Shown here one piece after another: positions 17,170 through 26,014 of a stretch of DNA of 64,000 nt. The notes beneath the pieces were generated by a model. It did not search any database. It saw nothing but the letters and a program-made list of their open reading frames with translations, and was not told the DNA's origin. The stretch lies in NCBI GenBank assembly GCA_024707325.1, contig JANPZY010000001.1, positions 372,001 to 436,000 on the forward strand, written 5' to 3'. The DNA is from Opitutus sp. (GTDB lineage Bacteria; Verrucomicrobiota; Verrucomicrobiia; Opitutales; Opitutaceae). A program made the position numbers and the translations under genes. The stretch's first letter is position 1, and each line of letters opens with the position of its first letter.

Positions 17170-17849
17170 ATGACGCGCCGCAAAATCCTGCTCGTCGACG
17201 ACGAGCCCATCACCGGTCTCGCGCTCACCGTCTGGCTTGAGCGCTGCGGTCACGCGCCGACCTACGCTGAAGGACCGAAAGCCGCCGATGAGCTGCTCGC
17301 GCGCGGAAGTCGTTCGACCTGATTCTCAGCGACGTTTTGATGCCGGGAAATGGCGGCCTCGTCTGGATCGAGCGTCTGCTCGAAATCGAATGCCCGCCGC
17401 CCGTGCTGCTCATGACCGGCTCTCCGGAGCTCGAGAGCGCCATGCGCGCGGCCAACCTTCCGATCGCCGGCTATCTGCTCAAACCGATCAACTTCGCGCG
17501 CACCGAGCGGCTCATCGCGCAACTCACCGACGACTACGCGCGGCGGCGCGATTTGATCGCGGTCTCGCGCGAACTCTGCGCGCTGCTCGCCGACTCCACC
17601 GGTCCCGATGCACCGACGCCCGCGCTCGCCCAGGAACTCGGTCGGCTCGCCAAAGCGCTGCACGCCGAAGGCAAACGCTCTCCGCGCGAACTCGCCGGCC
17701 GCAGCCAGGATCCCGCCGTTTTTCAGGACGCGATCACCGACGCCATCGCCGTCCTCGAGCGCACGAAGCATAGCTTCCGCTCGAAGGAACTCGGCGAATT
17801 GCGTCAACGCCTCCTGCGCCTGGTGCCGCGGTCCACGGCCGCGCGTTAA
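17170..17849 (+). CDS. response regulator with helical C-terminal region (apparent frameshift)
   Basis: The N-terminal part reads MTRRKILLVDDEPITGLALT up to ELLARG, where the frame ends at a TGA soon after. One added A near 17302-17304 gives GKSFDLILSDVLMPGNGGL and continues to 17849, about 226 residues. Receiver residues are complete: DD in LLVDDE, Asp in LILSDVLMPG, Thr in LLMTGSPE, Lys in YLLKPIN. The remaining 100 residues are helical (AQELGRLAKALHAEGKRS, RTKHSFRSKELGELRQRLLR) with no recognised output domain. It follows cheW closely and is probably part of the same transcript. Confidence 0.75.
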
Positions 17850-18088
17850 GCCGCCGCGTTCCCGCCTGCAAACGGGCCGCGTTGCGCCAGGGCAACGCAA
17901 ATGTTCCTCCAAACACATCAGGATTTCACCCGAGCGGCGCGGACTTAACCTTTCGCTCCACTCGGTCGAATATCACCCACGTTGCGGTGCGCGATGCGCA
18001 GCCGCCTTTTTCGGGTAGGCAAACGGCCTTCAAGGGAAAGGAGCAACAGACCACCGGTCCCCCGGCGGCTTCTTCCTCCATTTCCTTT

Positions 18089-18569
18089 ATGTCACACCGT
18101 CCCTCCCTCCAGACCAACTCGCCTTTCGCTGCCTACAGTGTCGGCCCGACCCTCCTCTTCGTTCCCGGCGCCAACGCTCCGTCCGGCACCCCGCCCCCCT
18201 CGCCCGTGCTTGTCGTGGTGCCCGATCCGATCCAAGCCGCCCAACTCGCGAAACGCGTGTTCAAACGCGGACTGCCTGTCGCGATCGCGTGCGACACCAC
18301 CGAGGCAATCGCCTCGATGAAAACCGCGCGTTTCGAACTCATCCTCGCCGACCCCGTCATGCCCGGCCGCGAAGGGCTGCGCTGGATCAAACAAGTCGTG
18401 AGCGAACCCGACGCTCCGAAAGTCGCGATCGTCGCCAGCCAGCCATCGCTCGACGCCGTCACCGACGCAGCCTCCCCTCCCCCTTGCAGGCTTTTTCGTC
18501 GAGCCGATCTCCGACGAAGATCTCGATTCGCTCCTGCGTCGCGCACTGCCCGCGGAAGCGCTCTCCTAA
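18089..18569 (+). CDS. degenerate receiver-domain protein (apparent frameshift)
   Basis: Starts MSHRPSLQTNSPFAAYSVG; the receiver-like core is VLVVVPDPIQAAQLAKRVFK and LILADPVMPGREGLRWIK. The frame breaks in the C5 run 18480-18484; one C fewer gives LAGFFVEPISDEDLDSLLRR and a TAA at 18567, 159 residues in all. The phospho-acceptor Asp is present, but the acidic pocket is Pro-Asp in place of Asp-Asp, and the conserved Lys is Glu (FVEP), so it is probably a pseudo-receiver that cannot switch normally. A weak sigma28-like site (TTAACCTT, 12 bases, GTCGAATA) lies about 115 bases upstream. Confidence 0.65.
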
Positions 18570-18635
18570 AAAACGTCCCTTCTTCCGGGCAAAGCTCGCG
18601 AGCCCCCTCGCTCGCCCACCACCGAACGAAATCCC

Positions 18636-18656
18636 AAAGTCCGTATTACGGACTTT
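18636..18656. repeat. perfect 21-base palindrome
   Basis: Arms AAAGTCCGTA and TACGGACTTT around one T, in the convergent gap after the degenerate receiver. Its outer bases (AAAGT, ACTTT) and TATTA centre are shared with a palindrome inside a glycosyltransferase gene at 49861-49883. Confidence 0.7.
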
Positions 18657-18727
18657 CACAAGAGATGGAATCCGCCGTCCCCCGGTGGGTTTTGTTGGAC
18701 GGTTTCGATCACAGAGGAAAATTCCGC

Positions 18728-18772
18728 ATCTCCGCTCTTCCGTGTTTCCGTGATTCCGTGATTCGGATCCGG
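18728..18772. repeat. TTCCGTG short tandem motif
   Basis: Consecutive CTTCCGTGTTTCCGTG and ATTCCGTGATTC copies, just before the terminator of the convergent pair. The same motif recurs at about 23954-23980 and 30247-30270, both in other convergent gaps. A CACAGAGGAAA string lies immediately before it. Confidence 0.65.
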
Positions 18773-18782
18773 AAAACAAATC

Positions 18783-18826
18783 GGGCGGACGTGCTTTCGC
18801 ATCGCCCGCCCGAAAGTTTTTCAGGA
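18783..18826 (-). terminator. bidirectional-looking terminator hairpin
   Basis: TCGGGCGG pairs with CCGCCCGA across about 16 bases that themselves fold (GCGATGCGAAAGCACG on the minus strand). On the minus strand the stem is followed by TTTGTTTT and on the plus strand by AAGTTTTT, so it could end both converging transcripts. Confidence 0.7.
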
Positions 18827-18840
18827 CCTGGTTGTATCCT

Positions 18841-19995
18841 TTAGCTGGATACGCCGGCGAGCGCGCTGGCTTTGCCGAGGTTGGCCTTCGCCTCGTCGAG
18901 CGAGTCGTAGAAGGTCCAGCCACGGGTGTCTTCGAAGCCTTTGCACTCGGTGATGATCTGCGGGTTCGCGACGAGCGCGAAGTGCATCGCGAGTTCGCGG
19001 CAGGTCTGCATCGCCTGGAAGAGGAGCTTGATGATGCCCATGTGCAGCGACTTGAGCTGGTGGATGTCGATCACGACCTTGTTGTGACCGGCGTCCACGG
19101 CCTCGGCGAACTTGGGCTTCAGGTAGGTCGCCGCTTCGGCGATCACCGCGGGCGAACAGTTCTCCGGCAGGCGCATGATGAGCGAGTCGCCCTCGATCGC
19201 GTAGTAGCGTTGCGAGGTGTCGAGGTTCATGGCCTTGGCCATCTTGGTCTCGAGTTCGGTGAGATCGATCGGCTTGGTGACGATCGCGCTGAAGCCGAGC
19301 GTCTGCGCCTGCTGCTGCTGGCCGGTTTCCGTTTTCACGACGAGCGCGAAGACGGGCGTGTATTTCGTCTTCACGTTGGTGCGCACGAGGCGGAAGAGCG
19401 TGAAGGCGGAATCTTCGGGCAGCGAGAGGCTGACGACGATGAGATCGGGCGGCGTGCGCGTGCAGAAATCGATCGCTTCGCCCTGGGTGGCAACGCCGTG
19501 GATTTTCCACGGGGTGTGCTTCAACCCCTCCTGGATCTGCTGGATGATCGCGGGCTTGTCCTCGACGATGAGGATGTCGGCCGGATCGAAAATGGATTTG
19601 GCCTTGGCCGGAGTCTCGGAAAGCGGCTTGAGGTCGATGATGCGGCCGGCCTTCTCGATGAGCACGTCTTCCTTGAACGGCTTCACGATGTAATCGCGCA
19701 CGCCGATCTTCGCGATCTTGAGCACGTTGTCCTTACCACCTTCGGCGGTGAGCATCATCACGGGGATGCCCTTAAGCGCGGGGTCGGCCTTGAGCTTGGT
19801 GAGCATCTCGACGCCGTCCATGACGGGCATCGTGACGTCGAGGAGGATGAGGTCGGGATTCTCCTTGGCGGCCATGGCGAGGCCTTCCACGCCGTTGCCG
19901 GCCTCGAGAATGTCGCAGTCGTAGGACTTGAACGCCTTCCGCACGATGATGCGCACGGTTTTGGAGTCGTCTACGGTTAGAATCTTATAGCGCAT
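18841..19995 (-). CDS. tandem receiver plus STAS domain protein
   Basis: 384 residues in three parts. Residues 1-120 form a full receiver (YKILTVDDSKTVRIIVRKAF, LILLDVTMPVMDGVEML, MLTAEGGKDN, YIVKPFKED). Residues about 140-255 form a second receiver-like domain (ADILIVEDKPAIIQQIQEGL, LIVVSLSLPEDSAF) in which the phospho-acceptor position is Ser, so it is likely inactive. Residues about 270-384 resemble a STAS/anti-sigma antagonist domain (NKVVIDIHQLKSLHMGIIKL). Such proteins may link chemotaxis phosphorylation to a partner switch. cheX begins 33 bases upstream on the same strand, so the two probably form an operon. Confidence 0.8.
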   Translation of the reverse strand: MRYKILTVDDSKTVRIIVRKAFKSYDCDILEAGNGVEGLAMAAKENPDLILLDVTMPVMDGVEMLTKLKADPALKGIPVMMLTAEGGKDNVLKIAKIGVRDYIVKPFKEDVLIEKAGRIIDLKPLSETPAKAKSIFDPADILIVEDKPAIIQQIQEGLKHTPWKIHGVATQGEAIDFCTRTPPDLIVVSLSLPEDSAFTLFRLVRTNVKTKYTPVFALVVKTETGQQQQAQTLGFSAIVTKPIDLTELETKMAKAMNLDTSQRYYAIEGDSLIMRLPENCSPAVIAEAATYLKPKFAEAVDAGHNKVVIDIHQLKSLHMGIIKLLFQAMQTCRELAMHFALVANPQIITECKGFEDTRGWTFYDSLDEAKANLGKASALAGVSS

Positions 19996-20028
19996 GGTGG
20001 TCGGAAAAGATCGAGAGGTGCTGAGGCT

Positions 20029-20568
20029 TTAAATCGGCTCGGATTCGTCGTGCTTCAGGAGGATGTCCGCAATAATGCGATTTCCGCCGCAATCGAAGTG
20101 GTAGATGTAGCGGGCGACGGAGCTGATCGGCTCGATGGAGAAATTGCTGCCGTGGAGGATCGAGGGGATCGTGAGCTTGCAGGTGTAGCCGGCGTCGCAG
20201 AGACCGTTCTTGAAGCTGCCCACCGTCATGTTGGTGAGTTCGCCGATCGCATCGTTCATGACCTCGTCGCCGGCTTCCGTGAGCTCTTCATCGGTCATGC
20301 CGAGGAGGCTGCAGGTGCAGGTGCGCGCGAAGTTGAGGTCGAGGTAAAGATAGATGAGTCCGTTGGCTTCGCCGATGAAACCGACGGTGCCGACGACATG
20401 CGGGCGACCGTGCTCGGCGAGCGGGTCCTTGGGCCACACCGTGTCCAGGTTGTTCACCACCGGCGTGAACGTCGGCTCCTGGCTCAGCATGGTCTTGAAG
20501 ACGTCAGCCACTGCACGGGCGATATTGTCGCGGATGAGGTGTTCGGTGATTTGCTCGGTTGCGGGCAT
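20029..20568 (-). CDS. cheX: CheX-like chemotaxis phosphatase
   Basis: 179 residues with the CheX/CheC pattern: a beta segment GTVGFIGEANGLIYLYLDL, then TCSLLGMTDEELTEAG and the catalytic-type helix DEVMNDAIGELTNMTVGSFK containing the E-x2-N arrangement used to dephosphorylate CheY-type receivers. The family normally has about 150-180 residues. It is upstream of the REC-REC-STAS gene, a plausible substrate, and has a sigma28-like box. It may also partner the CheD at 10747. The assignment to CheX over CheC rests on the single phosphatase motif. Confidence 0.85.
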   Translation of the reverse strand: MPATEQITEHLIRDNIARAVADVFKTMLSQEPTFTPVVNNLDTVWPKDPLAEHGRPHVVGTVGFIGEANGLIYLYLDLNFARTCTCSLLGMTDEELTEAGDEVMNDAIGELTNMTVGSFKNGLCDAGYTCKLTIPSILHGSNFSIEPISSVARYIYHFDCGGNRIIADILLKHDESEPI

Positions 20569-20600
20569 GACGAGGTGGCTGGATTAAACTACTCCGCCAG

Positions 20601-20628
20601 CTATCGGCGCATTTCCGGGCGCGCTTAA
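20601..20628 (-). promoter_or_regulatory. sigma28-like promoter of cheX
   Basis: On the minus strand TTAAGCGC, 12 bases, GCCGATAG; the -10 half matches the consensus at seven of eight positions. It ends 32 bases before cheX. The remaining DNA up to 20850 shows no gene or strong hairpin. Confidence 0.6.
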
Positions 20629-20850
20629 TGAAAATCTGCACCCGCACTGAAAATGACAGGCGGCAACAACCCTCCGGAAGCCCCGCAATGGAGGCGAGTT
20701 CGGTAACTCAGAACGCGCGCAGGACCGGGTTTTGCGTGCTGTTCCGCGCTCAGGCGAGCGACATGGTGCCCGCCGGGCGAAGCGCAATGCATGGCCGCGA
20801 TTGTCTGCCCTCACCCGCCGTTTCTCGCCGGCGACGAAGCCAAACTGCGC

Positions 20851-22356
<1,506 letters not shown>

Positions 22357-22484
22357 GCGGTGCGGGGAATGGACGGTTCTCGCGCACGACCTGCGGAACC
22401 GGAGAGAGAGCCACTAAGACACACCTACCCAGCAATTCAAACAAATGTTCGCCTCCGCCCGATCGGCGGCCGACGCGAAATCAC

Positions 22485-22943
22485 TCAAGCCGCTCGCAGC
22501 AAACCGGACACGCCTTCGAGCACATCGGCCGGCATGTAAGGTTTCGGCAAAAACCCGGTGCGCCCCGAACTCTCGAGCGTTTTCAGCAACACGTGCTGAT
22601 CGCGACCGCTCGTCAGCAGCAGCGGCAGACCCGGAATCAACGTGCGGATCTTGTGACAAAGCTCCGCGCCGTCCATGTCCGGCAACTGGCAATCCACCAT
22701 CGCGCATCCGATTTGAGCGCCGCGTTCCTCGATCAGCTTCAACGCACTGGTGCCGTCGGGCGCGAGAAACACCGACCACTTCGCGCGCTTCAGGAGCTGC
22801 GTGAGCATGAACGACAGATACTCCTCGTCCTCCACCAGCAGGACGCCCGGCTTCACCGAGCCCTCTGCGGCGTGATCTGCTGCAGTCGGACTGACAAACG
22901 GTGCCGCGGACGAGGCCATCTGGCCGCCATTCGGTGTCCGCAC
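22485..22943 (-). CDS. single-domain response regulator
   Basis: A receiver without output domain: GVLLVEDEEYLSFMLTQLLK, phospho-acceptor in AMVDCQLPDMDG, LLTSGRDQHV and FLPKPYMPAD, all key residues present. It has 152 residues from the first ATG, but a sigma28-like -10 box overlaps that ATG, so the real start may be the ATG at 22919 (MASSAAPFVS), giving 144 residues. It is divergent from the gene at 23031. It could be a CheY-like motor regulator; its disordered Ala/Ser-rich N-terminus is unusual for CheY. Confidence 0.85.
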   Translation of the reverse strand: MRTPNGGQMASSAAPFVSPTAADHAAEGSVKPGVLLVEDEEYLSFMLTQLLKRAKWSVFLAPDGTSALKLIEERGAQIGCAMVDCQLPDMDGAELCHKIRTLIPGLPLLLTSGRDQHVLLKTLESSGRTGFLPKPYMPADVLEGVSGLLRAA

Positions 22944-22954
22944 CCGAAACTTTA
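22928..22954 (-). promoter_or_regulatory. sigma28-like promoter (minus) for the lone receiver
   Basis: TAAAGTTT, a perfect -35 match, 11 bases, then ACCGAATG, a weak -10. It overlaps the first possible start codon of the receiver gene, arguing for the internal start. Confidence 0.4.
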
Positions 22955-22966
22955 GGATTTTTTCCG

Positions 22967-22993
22967 TAAACTTGCGGCGACAGGTGCCGATGT
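22967..22993 (+). promoter_or_regulatory. sigma28-like promoter (plus) for the 133-residue gene
   Basis: TAAACTTG, 11 bases, GCCGATGT; six of eight match in each half with exact spacing. It ends 37 bases before the start at 23031. Confidence 0.6.
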
Positions 22994-23030
22994 AGTTACG
23001 ACGCAGCGTTGTCCAACTTCTCCGAAATCC

Positions 23031-23432
23031 ATGCGCCTGCTCTCCTTTCTCACCGACATCGAACGCGCCATCCTCATGGAGGCCAATGCCGCGGAAAACA
23101 CCGTGTGGGAATCAGCCCGGATGGTGAACTTCCAGACCGGCATCGCGCGCCTCACGCTCACGCTCCGACCCGACGCCGAGCCCGGCATGCCGCAAGGCGT
23201 GATCGTCGTGCAACACTTCGGCCTCGCCGACGGCTCCTTCTGCATCAAGACGCACCTTTCCTGGAGCGGCAGCAACACGCCGACGGTCGTTTCCGTTTAC
23301 GACACGCCGACGCTTAACTGGAAACTCGAGTCCGCGCGGATCGCCTCCACCTGGCTCAACGGTCCTCCGCCCGAAGCCACCGCGACCACGACCGACGCCT
23401 CCAGCGACATCCCCCTCGCCGCGGCCGGCTGA
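23031..23432 (+). CDS. hypothetical protein, 133 residues, late-flagellar promoter
   Basis: I do not recognise a family. The product starts MRLLSFLTDIERAILMEANA, has no signal peptide or membrane helix, and a beta-rich middle (VNFQTGIARLTLTLRPDAEP; GVIVVQHFGLADGSFCIKTH) with a disordered Ala/Thr/Asp tail. Coding is convincing: a sigma28-like promoter upstream, a strong terminator directly after, and codon use like its neighbours. The promoter suggests it is made with flagellin and chemotaxis proteins. Function unknown. Confidence 0.75.
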   Translation: MRLLSFLTDIERAILMEANAAENTVWESARMVNFQTGIARLTLTLRPDAEPGMPQGVIVVQHFGLADGSFCIKTHLSWSGSNTPTVVSVYDTPTLNWKLESARIASTWLNGPPPEATATTTDASSDIPLAAAG

Positions 23433-23460
23433 TCTCGAGCGAAACGCTTTTCGAAAAACA

Positions 23461-23487
23461 AAACCGTCGTCACCCACGACGGTTTTT
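23461..23487 (+). terminator. rho-independent terminator after the 133-residue gene
   Basis: Stem AAACCGTCGT / ACGACGGTTT with a 5-base loop and a T run, 28 bases after the stop codon. The first arm is preceded by A's, so it may act on both strands. Confidence 0.9.
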
Positions 23488-23586
23488 CTTTGCGCGCACC
23501 CTCGCTTTTCCCGGCGCTGCACGCGTGGTCGAGAATGAGAACGATCACTCGCCGCCGAGGCTCGAGAAAATTGGAGCTGCGGCGCC

Positions 23587-23784
23587 CTCGCCGCGGCCGA
23601 GCACGCACCGAGTCGGGACAAGGTTCGGACATGGTCTCAACGAAGTGCGCACACGGTCGCGACAAGGTGCGGACATGGTCGAGCCAACGTCCGGACCATG
23701 CCGCAACGAGGTGCGAACACGGTCGCGACACGTTGCGGCATGCGCCGAGCCACGATCCGTGCGCGGTCGCGACGAGGTGCGCGT
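23587..23784 (-). repeat. 22-bp degenerate tandem repeat array B
   Basis: Nine 22-base units in exact register, reading on the minus strand with the same core as array A (GTCCGCAC then CGACC). It lies in the 628-base convergent gap between the 133-residue gene and the FliT-like gene. The outermost units are the most diverged. No gene is supported in this gap; it holds a terminator, a short GAGAATGAGAACG stretch, this array, TTCTCG repeats, a TTCCGTG motif and a second terminator. Confidence 0.85.
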
Positions 23785-23794
23785 GACGTCCGCG

Positions 23795-23824
23795 TCCTCG
23801 TTCTCGTTCTCGTTCTCGTTCTCG
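23795..23824 (+). repeat. TTCTCG hexamer repeat
   Basis: Four tandem TTCTCG copies directly after repeat array B, preceded by a partial copy. The same hexamer flanks array A. Confidence 0.8.
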
Positions 23825-23991
23825 AATTTCCTCCCAAGCAGCAGCTCGAACACGTCTCTCAGCGAGCTTCAGCCTGCGCGCGTCCCGGAAGCCCGGCGGG
23901 GACGCCGGGCTCCACCTGCACGGCTCCACCTGCACGGGCCCCTCCCACCCATTCCGTTCCGCCGTGTTTCCGTGATCCGGATCGAGGTTCG

Positions 23992-24025
23992 AAAAACAAA
24001 AAAGCCCGCCGGGAAAGGGCGGGCT
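23992..24025 (-). terminator. rho-independent terminator of the fliD operon
   Basis: On the minus strand AGCCCGCC, 7-base loop, GGCGGGCT followed by TTTTT. It is placed about 36 bases after the last gene of the fliD-fliS-fliT-like operon. Confidence 0.9.
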
Positions 24026-24060
24026 GTAAAAGGACTCGCGGTTTCTCGCGCGGAGAAAAA

Positions 24061-24432
24061 TCAGCCGGAGGCTGAGAGGCGGCCGGTGGTCGCGAACTCC
24101 GCGTCGGCTTTGCCGTAAAGCGGAACGATCTTGGCGACGCGATGGCCGCTTTCCTGCACCGCGTTGAGTTCGGTGCGCGTCGTCACGAGCTGGTTCTCGA
24201 TGAGGTCGAGATTGGTTTGGCGACGCGCGTGAATCGCGGCGAGGCGATCGCGATCGGTGTTGCTCGCGACGTCGAGACCGAGCGCCACGAGTCCGTCGAC
24301 GACGGGTTGCAGGCGGCGATGCAGGTCGGCGAGTTGTTCGAACTCGGACTCGCGCAGGATCGCGCTCTCTTCGTTCACGAGCCGGTCGAACACGTCGACG
24401 AGGCGGGCGAATTTACGAGCGGGCGTTTCCAT
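24061..24432 (-). CDS. FliT-like small helical protein
   Basis: 123 residues, almost entirely helical, with no motif beyond heptads (RLVDVFDRLVNEESAILRES, IHARRQTNLDLIENQLVTTR). It lies 19 bases downstream of fliS, where many bacteria place fliT, the export chaperone of the filament cap FliD, and fliD heads the same operon. Size and helical content fit FliT or FlgN chaperones, but sequence alone does not prove it. Confidence 0.55.
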   Translation of the reverse strand: METPARKFARLVDVFDRLVNEESAILRESEFEQLADLHRRLQPVVDGLVALGLDVASNTDRDRLAAIHARRQTNLDLIENQLVTTRTELNAVQESGHRVAKIVPLYGKADAEFATTGRLSASG

Positions 24433-24451
24433 GCAGAGCGAGCGGAAGCGC

Positions 24452-24886
24452 TCAGGCGACGACGCGCATGCCTTCGCCGGAGGAAGGAGTGCCTTCCTGC
24501 TTCATGAGCATCTCGGCCCAGGCGTTGCGCAGCTCGCGCACCAGGCCTTCGACCTCGATCACGGGGGCGACTTGCTTGCGCAGGTTGGCCTCCATGAGGC
24601 GACGATTATGGTAATCGTAGAGGCTGAAAAGGGTCTTCGAGAGATCACCACCCGCGTTGAAGTTCAGACCGCTCTGAAGTTCGGCGATGATGTTCTGCGC
24701 TTTTTGCAGCTGGTGATTGATGATCTCGATGCGGCGGGGATCGCCTTCGTCGGGCTGCTCGAGCGCCTCGCGAGCGATCGCCATGGCTTTGAGCGCCCCA
24801 TCGTAGAGCATCAGAACCAACTGACCGGGACTCGCGGTGAGGACCGCGTTCGAACGGTAGGTCTTGATATAGCCGGCGGCAACCAT
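24452..24886 (-). CDS. fliS: flagellar export chaperone FliS
   Basis: Binds the flagellin C-terminus in the cytoplasm and keeps it unpolymerised until export. The protein has 144 residues. Family blocks are clear: TASPGQLVLMLYDGALKAMA near the N-terminus, HQLQKAQNIIAELQSGLNFN in the middle, FSLYDYHNRRLMEANLRKQ towards the end. It is 7 bases downstream of the FlgM-like gene. Confidence 0.95.
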   Translation of the reverse strand: MVAAGYIKTYRSNAVLTASPGQLVLMLYDGALKAMAIAREALEQPDEGDPRRIEIINHQLQKAQNIIAELQSGLNFNAGGDLSKTLFSLYDYHNRRLMEANLRKQVAPVIEVEGLVRELRNAWAEMLMKQEGTPSSGEGMRVVA

Positions 24887-24893
24887 GGGCGGA

Positions 24894-25178
24894 TCAGGAC
24901 TGATCTTCGCTGAGGTCGGGCGCAGCGAGGATCATCCCGCTAACGCGCTTCAGGATGTCGAGCGAGGGATACTCCGGATCGGCGGCGAGCGCTTTGGCGC
25001 GCTCGACGACTTCGGGACGAATCTCAGGCTGCGCGGCGAGCGCGGCCTTCAGATGTTCGACGTTTTCCGTGCTGAGCTGGTCCGGACGCTGCGTCAGCGG
25101 ACGGGTCCCCGAGTGACCGGCAGGCGCGACAGGCGGCGTGGGGACCGCGCGGTCGGTGGATGTCGTAGAGTTGATCAT
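24894..25178 (-). CDS. FlgM-like small protein
   Basis: 94 residues with a disordered Ser/Thr/Pro N-terminus and a helical C-terminal half (NVEHLKAALAAQPEIRPEVV, ERAKALAADPEYPSLDILKR). Size, unstructured start and the 'RPE-V-RAK-L-ADP-YP' end resemble anti-sigma28 FlgM-type proteins found near fliS. Given the many sigma28-like promoters in the window, a FlgM function would make sense. The match is from pattern recognition only, so it could equally be another export-linked regulator. Confidence 0.4.
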   Translation of the reverse strand: MINSTTSTDRAVPTPPVAPAGHSGTRPLTQRPDQLSTENVEHLKAALAAQPEIRPEVVERAKALAADPEYPSLDILKRVSGMILAAPDLSEDQS

Positions 25179-25200
25179 TGGGTTTCGTATAACGAAACGG

Positions 25201-26004
25201 TCAGCCTCTGAGTTCGATTACAGGGAACGCCGTTGCAGATGTAGAACTTATCGGTAAAACAGCGTGCGACTTTAGCGTGGATTCGCGGAAGTCGCAGCTG
25301 GCTGCGGCACATAAAACCGGCGGCAGCGTGGAGAATGTGGTGGCCGCGACGTAGCTGGCGAATTTCGCCGGAGATTGCAGCGTCGCCGGAGTGAGATCGG
25401 CCGGCACGCCGCGCGGATCGCTGGAGATGAAGTGACGACGGGCGCTGTTGGCCACGGCCGGATCGGACGCGGCAAACATGTTGTCAAAGGTCCACACCAG
25501 CCGCGTATCGCCGGTGATGGAGGCGAGCTTGGCGCGCACGCCGAGCACGAGCGGGCGGTAGGATTTGAAAGCGGTGAGATCGATGAACATCACGCCATCG
25601 GCACCGAAGTCGCGGCGCAGCGCCTCGACGAAATCGTGCGGCAGCGCGGCCGTGGAGGAGATCTCCGGCACGCGGTAGCGGTGAAGGCACTCTTCGCGCG
25701 ATAGCACGACGATTTCGAACCGGTTTTGCTTCTGTAGTTCCGTGACGAACACGGGATCGAGCGCGCTGGTGCTCTCCGGGTTGGTGACGTTGCCGCCGTA
25801 GACCGGGAAAAGCACCACGCGGCGCATGTCGGCCGGGAGCGTCGGATCGCCGGCGAAATTGCGCGGCGTGTAGAAGGGCCCGACGCGCGCCGGATCGTGA
25901 ACGGCCGGCGACGTGCAGCCGGAAAAGGAAAGCGCCGCGGCAGCGAGCGAGAGCGGCAAAGCGAAACGCGAAAAAGTCCGACGGGAAAGAGAGAGCGGTG
26001 ACAC
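25201..26004 (-). CDS. putative lipoprotein in the fliD operon
   Basis: Begins with a GTG at 26004, 11 bases after the fliD stop; longer starts would overlap fliD. The N-terminus is a lipoprotein signal: basic SRRTFSRF, hydrophobic ALPLSLAAAALSF and the lipobox SFSGC. The mature part (about 235 residues) has a TolB/CsgG-like look: RRVVLFPVYGGN, VTELQKQNRFEIVVLSREE, RRDFGADGVMFIDLTAFKSY. CsgG/FlgT-like lipoproteins act at the outer membrane. A role at the flagellar outer ring is possible but unproven. Confidence 0.7.
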   Translation of the reverse strand: MSPLSLSRRTFSRFALPLSLAAAALSFSGCTSPAVHDPARVGPFYTPRNFAGDPTLPADMRRVVLFPVYGGNVTNPESTSALDPVFVTELQKQNRFEIVVLSREECLHRYRVPEISSTAALPHDFVEALRRDFGADGVMFIDLTAFKSYRPLVLGVRAKLASITGDTRLVWTFDNMFAASDPAVANSARRHFISSDPRGVPADLTPATLQSPAKFASYVAATTFSTLPPVLCAAASCDFRESTLKSHAVLPISSTSATAFPVIELRG

Positions 26005-26014
26005 GGCGGGACGG

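Noticed and set aside
17865-17900. Terminator after the response regulator at 17170 (GCGTTGC / GCAACGC stem)
   Set aside because: Seven-base stem without a T run; too weak to call.
20569-20850. Terminator or RNA in the gap between cheX and the FlrC-like gene
   Set aside because: No strong hairpin with a T tract was found apart from the promoter box near cheX.
22357-22484. Small gene between the FlrC-like activator and the lone receiver
   Set aside because: No frame with a plausible start and ribosome site; only 128 bases.
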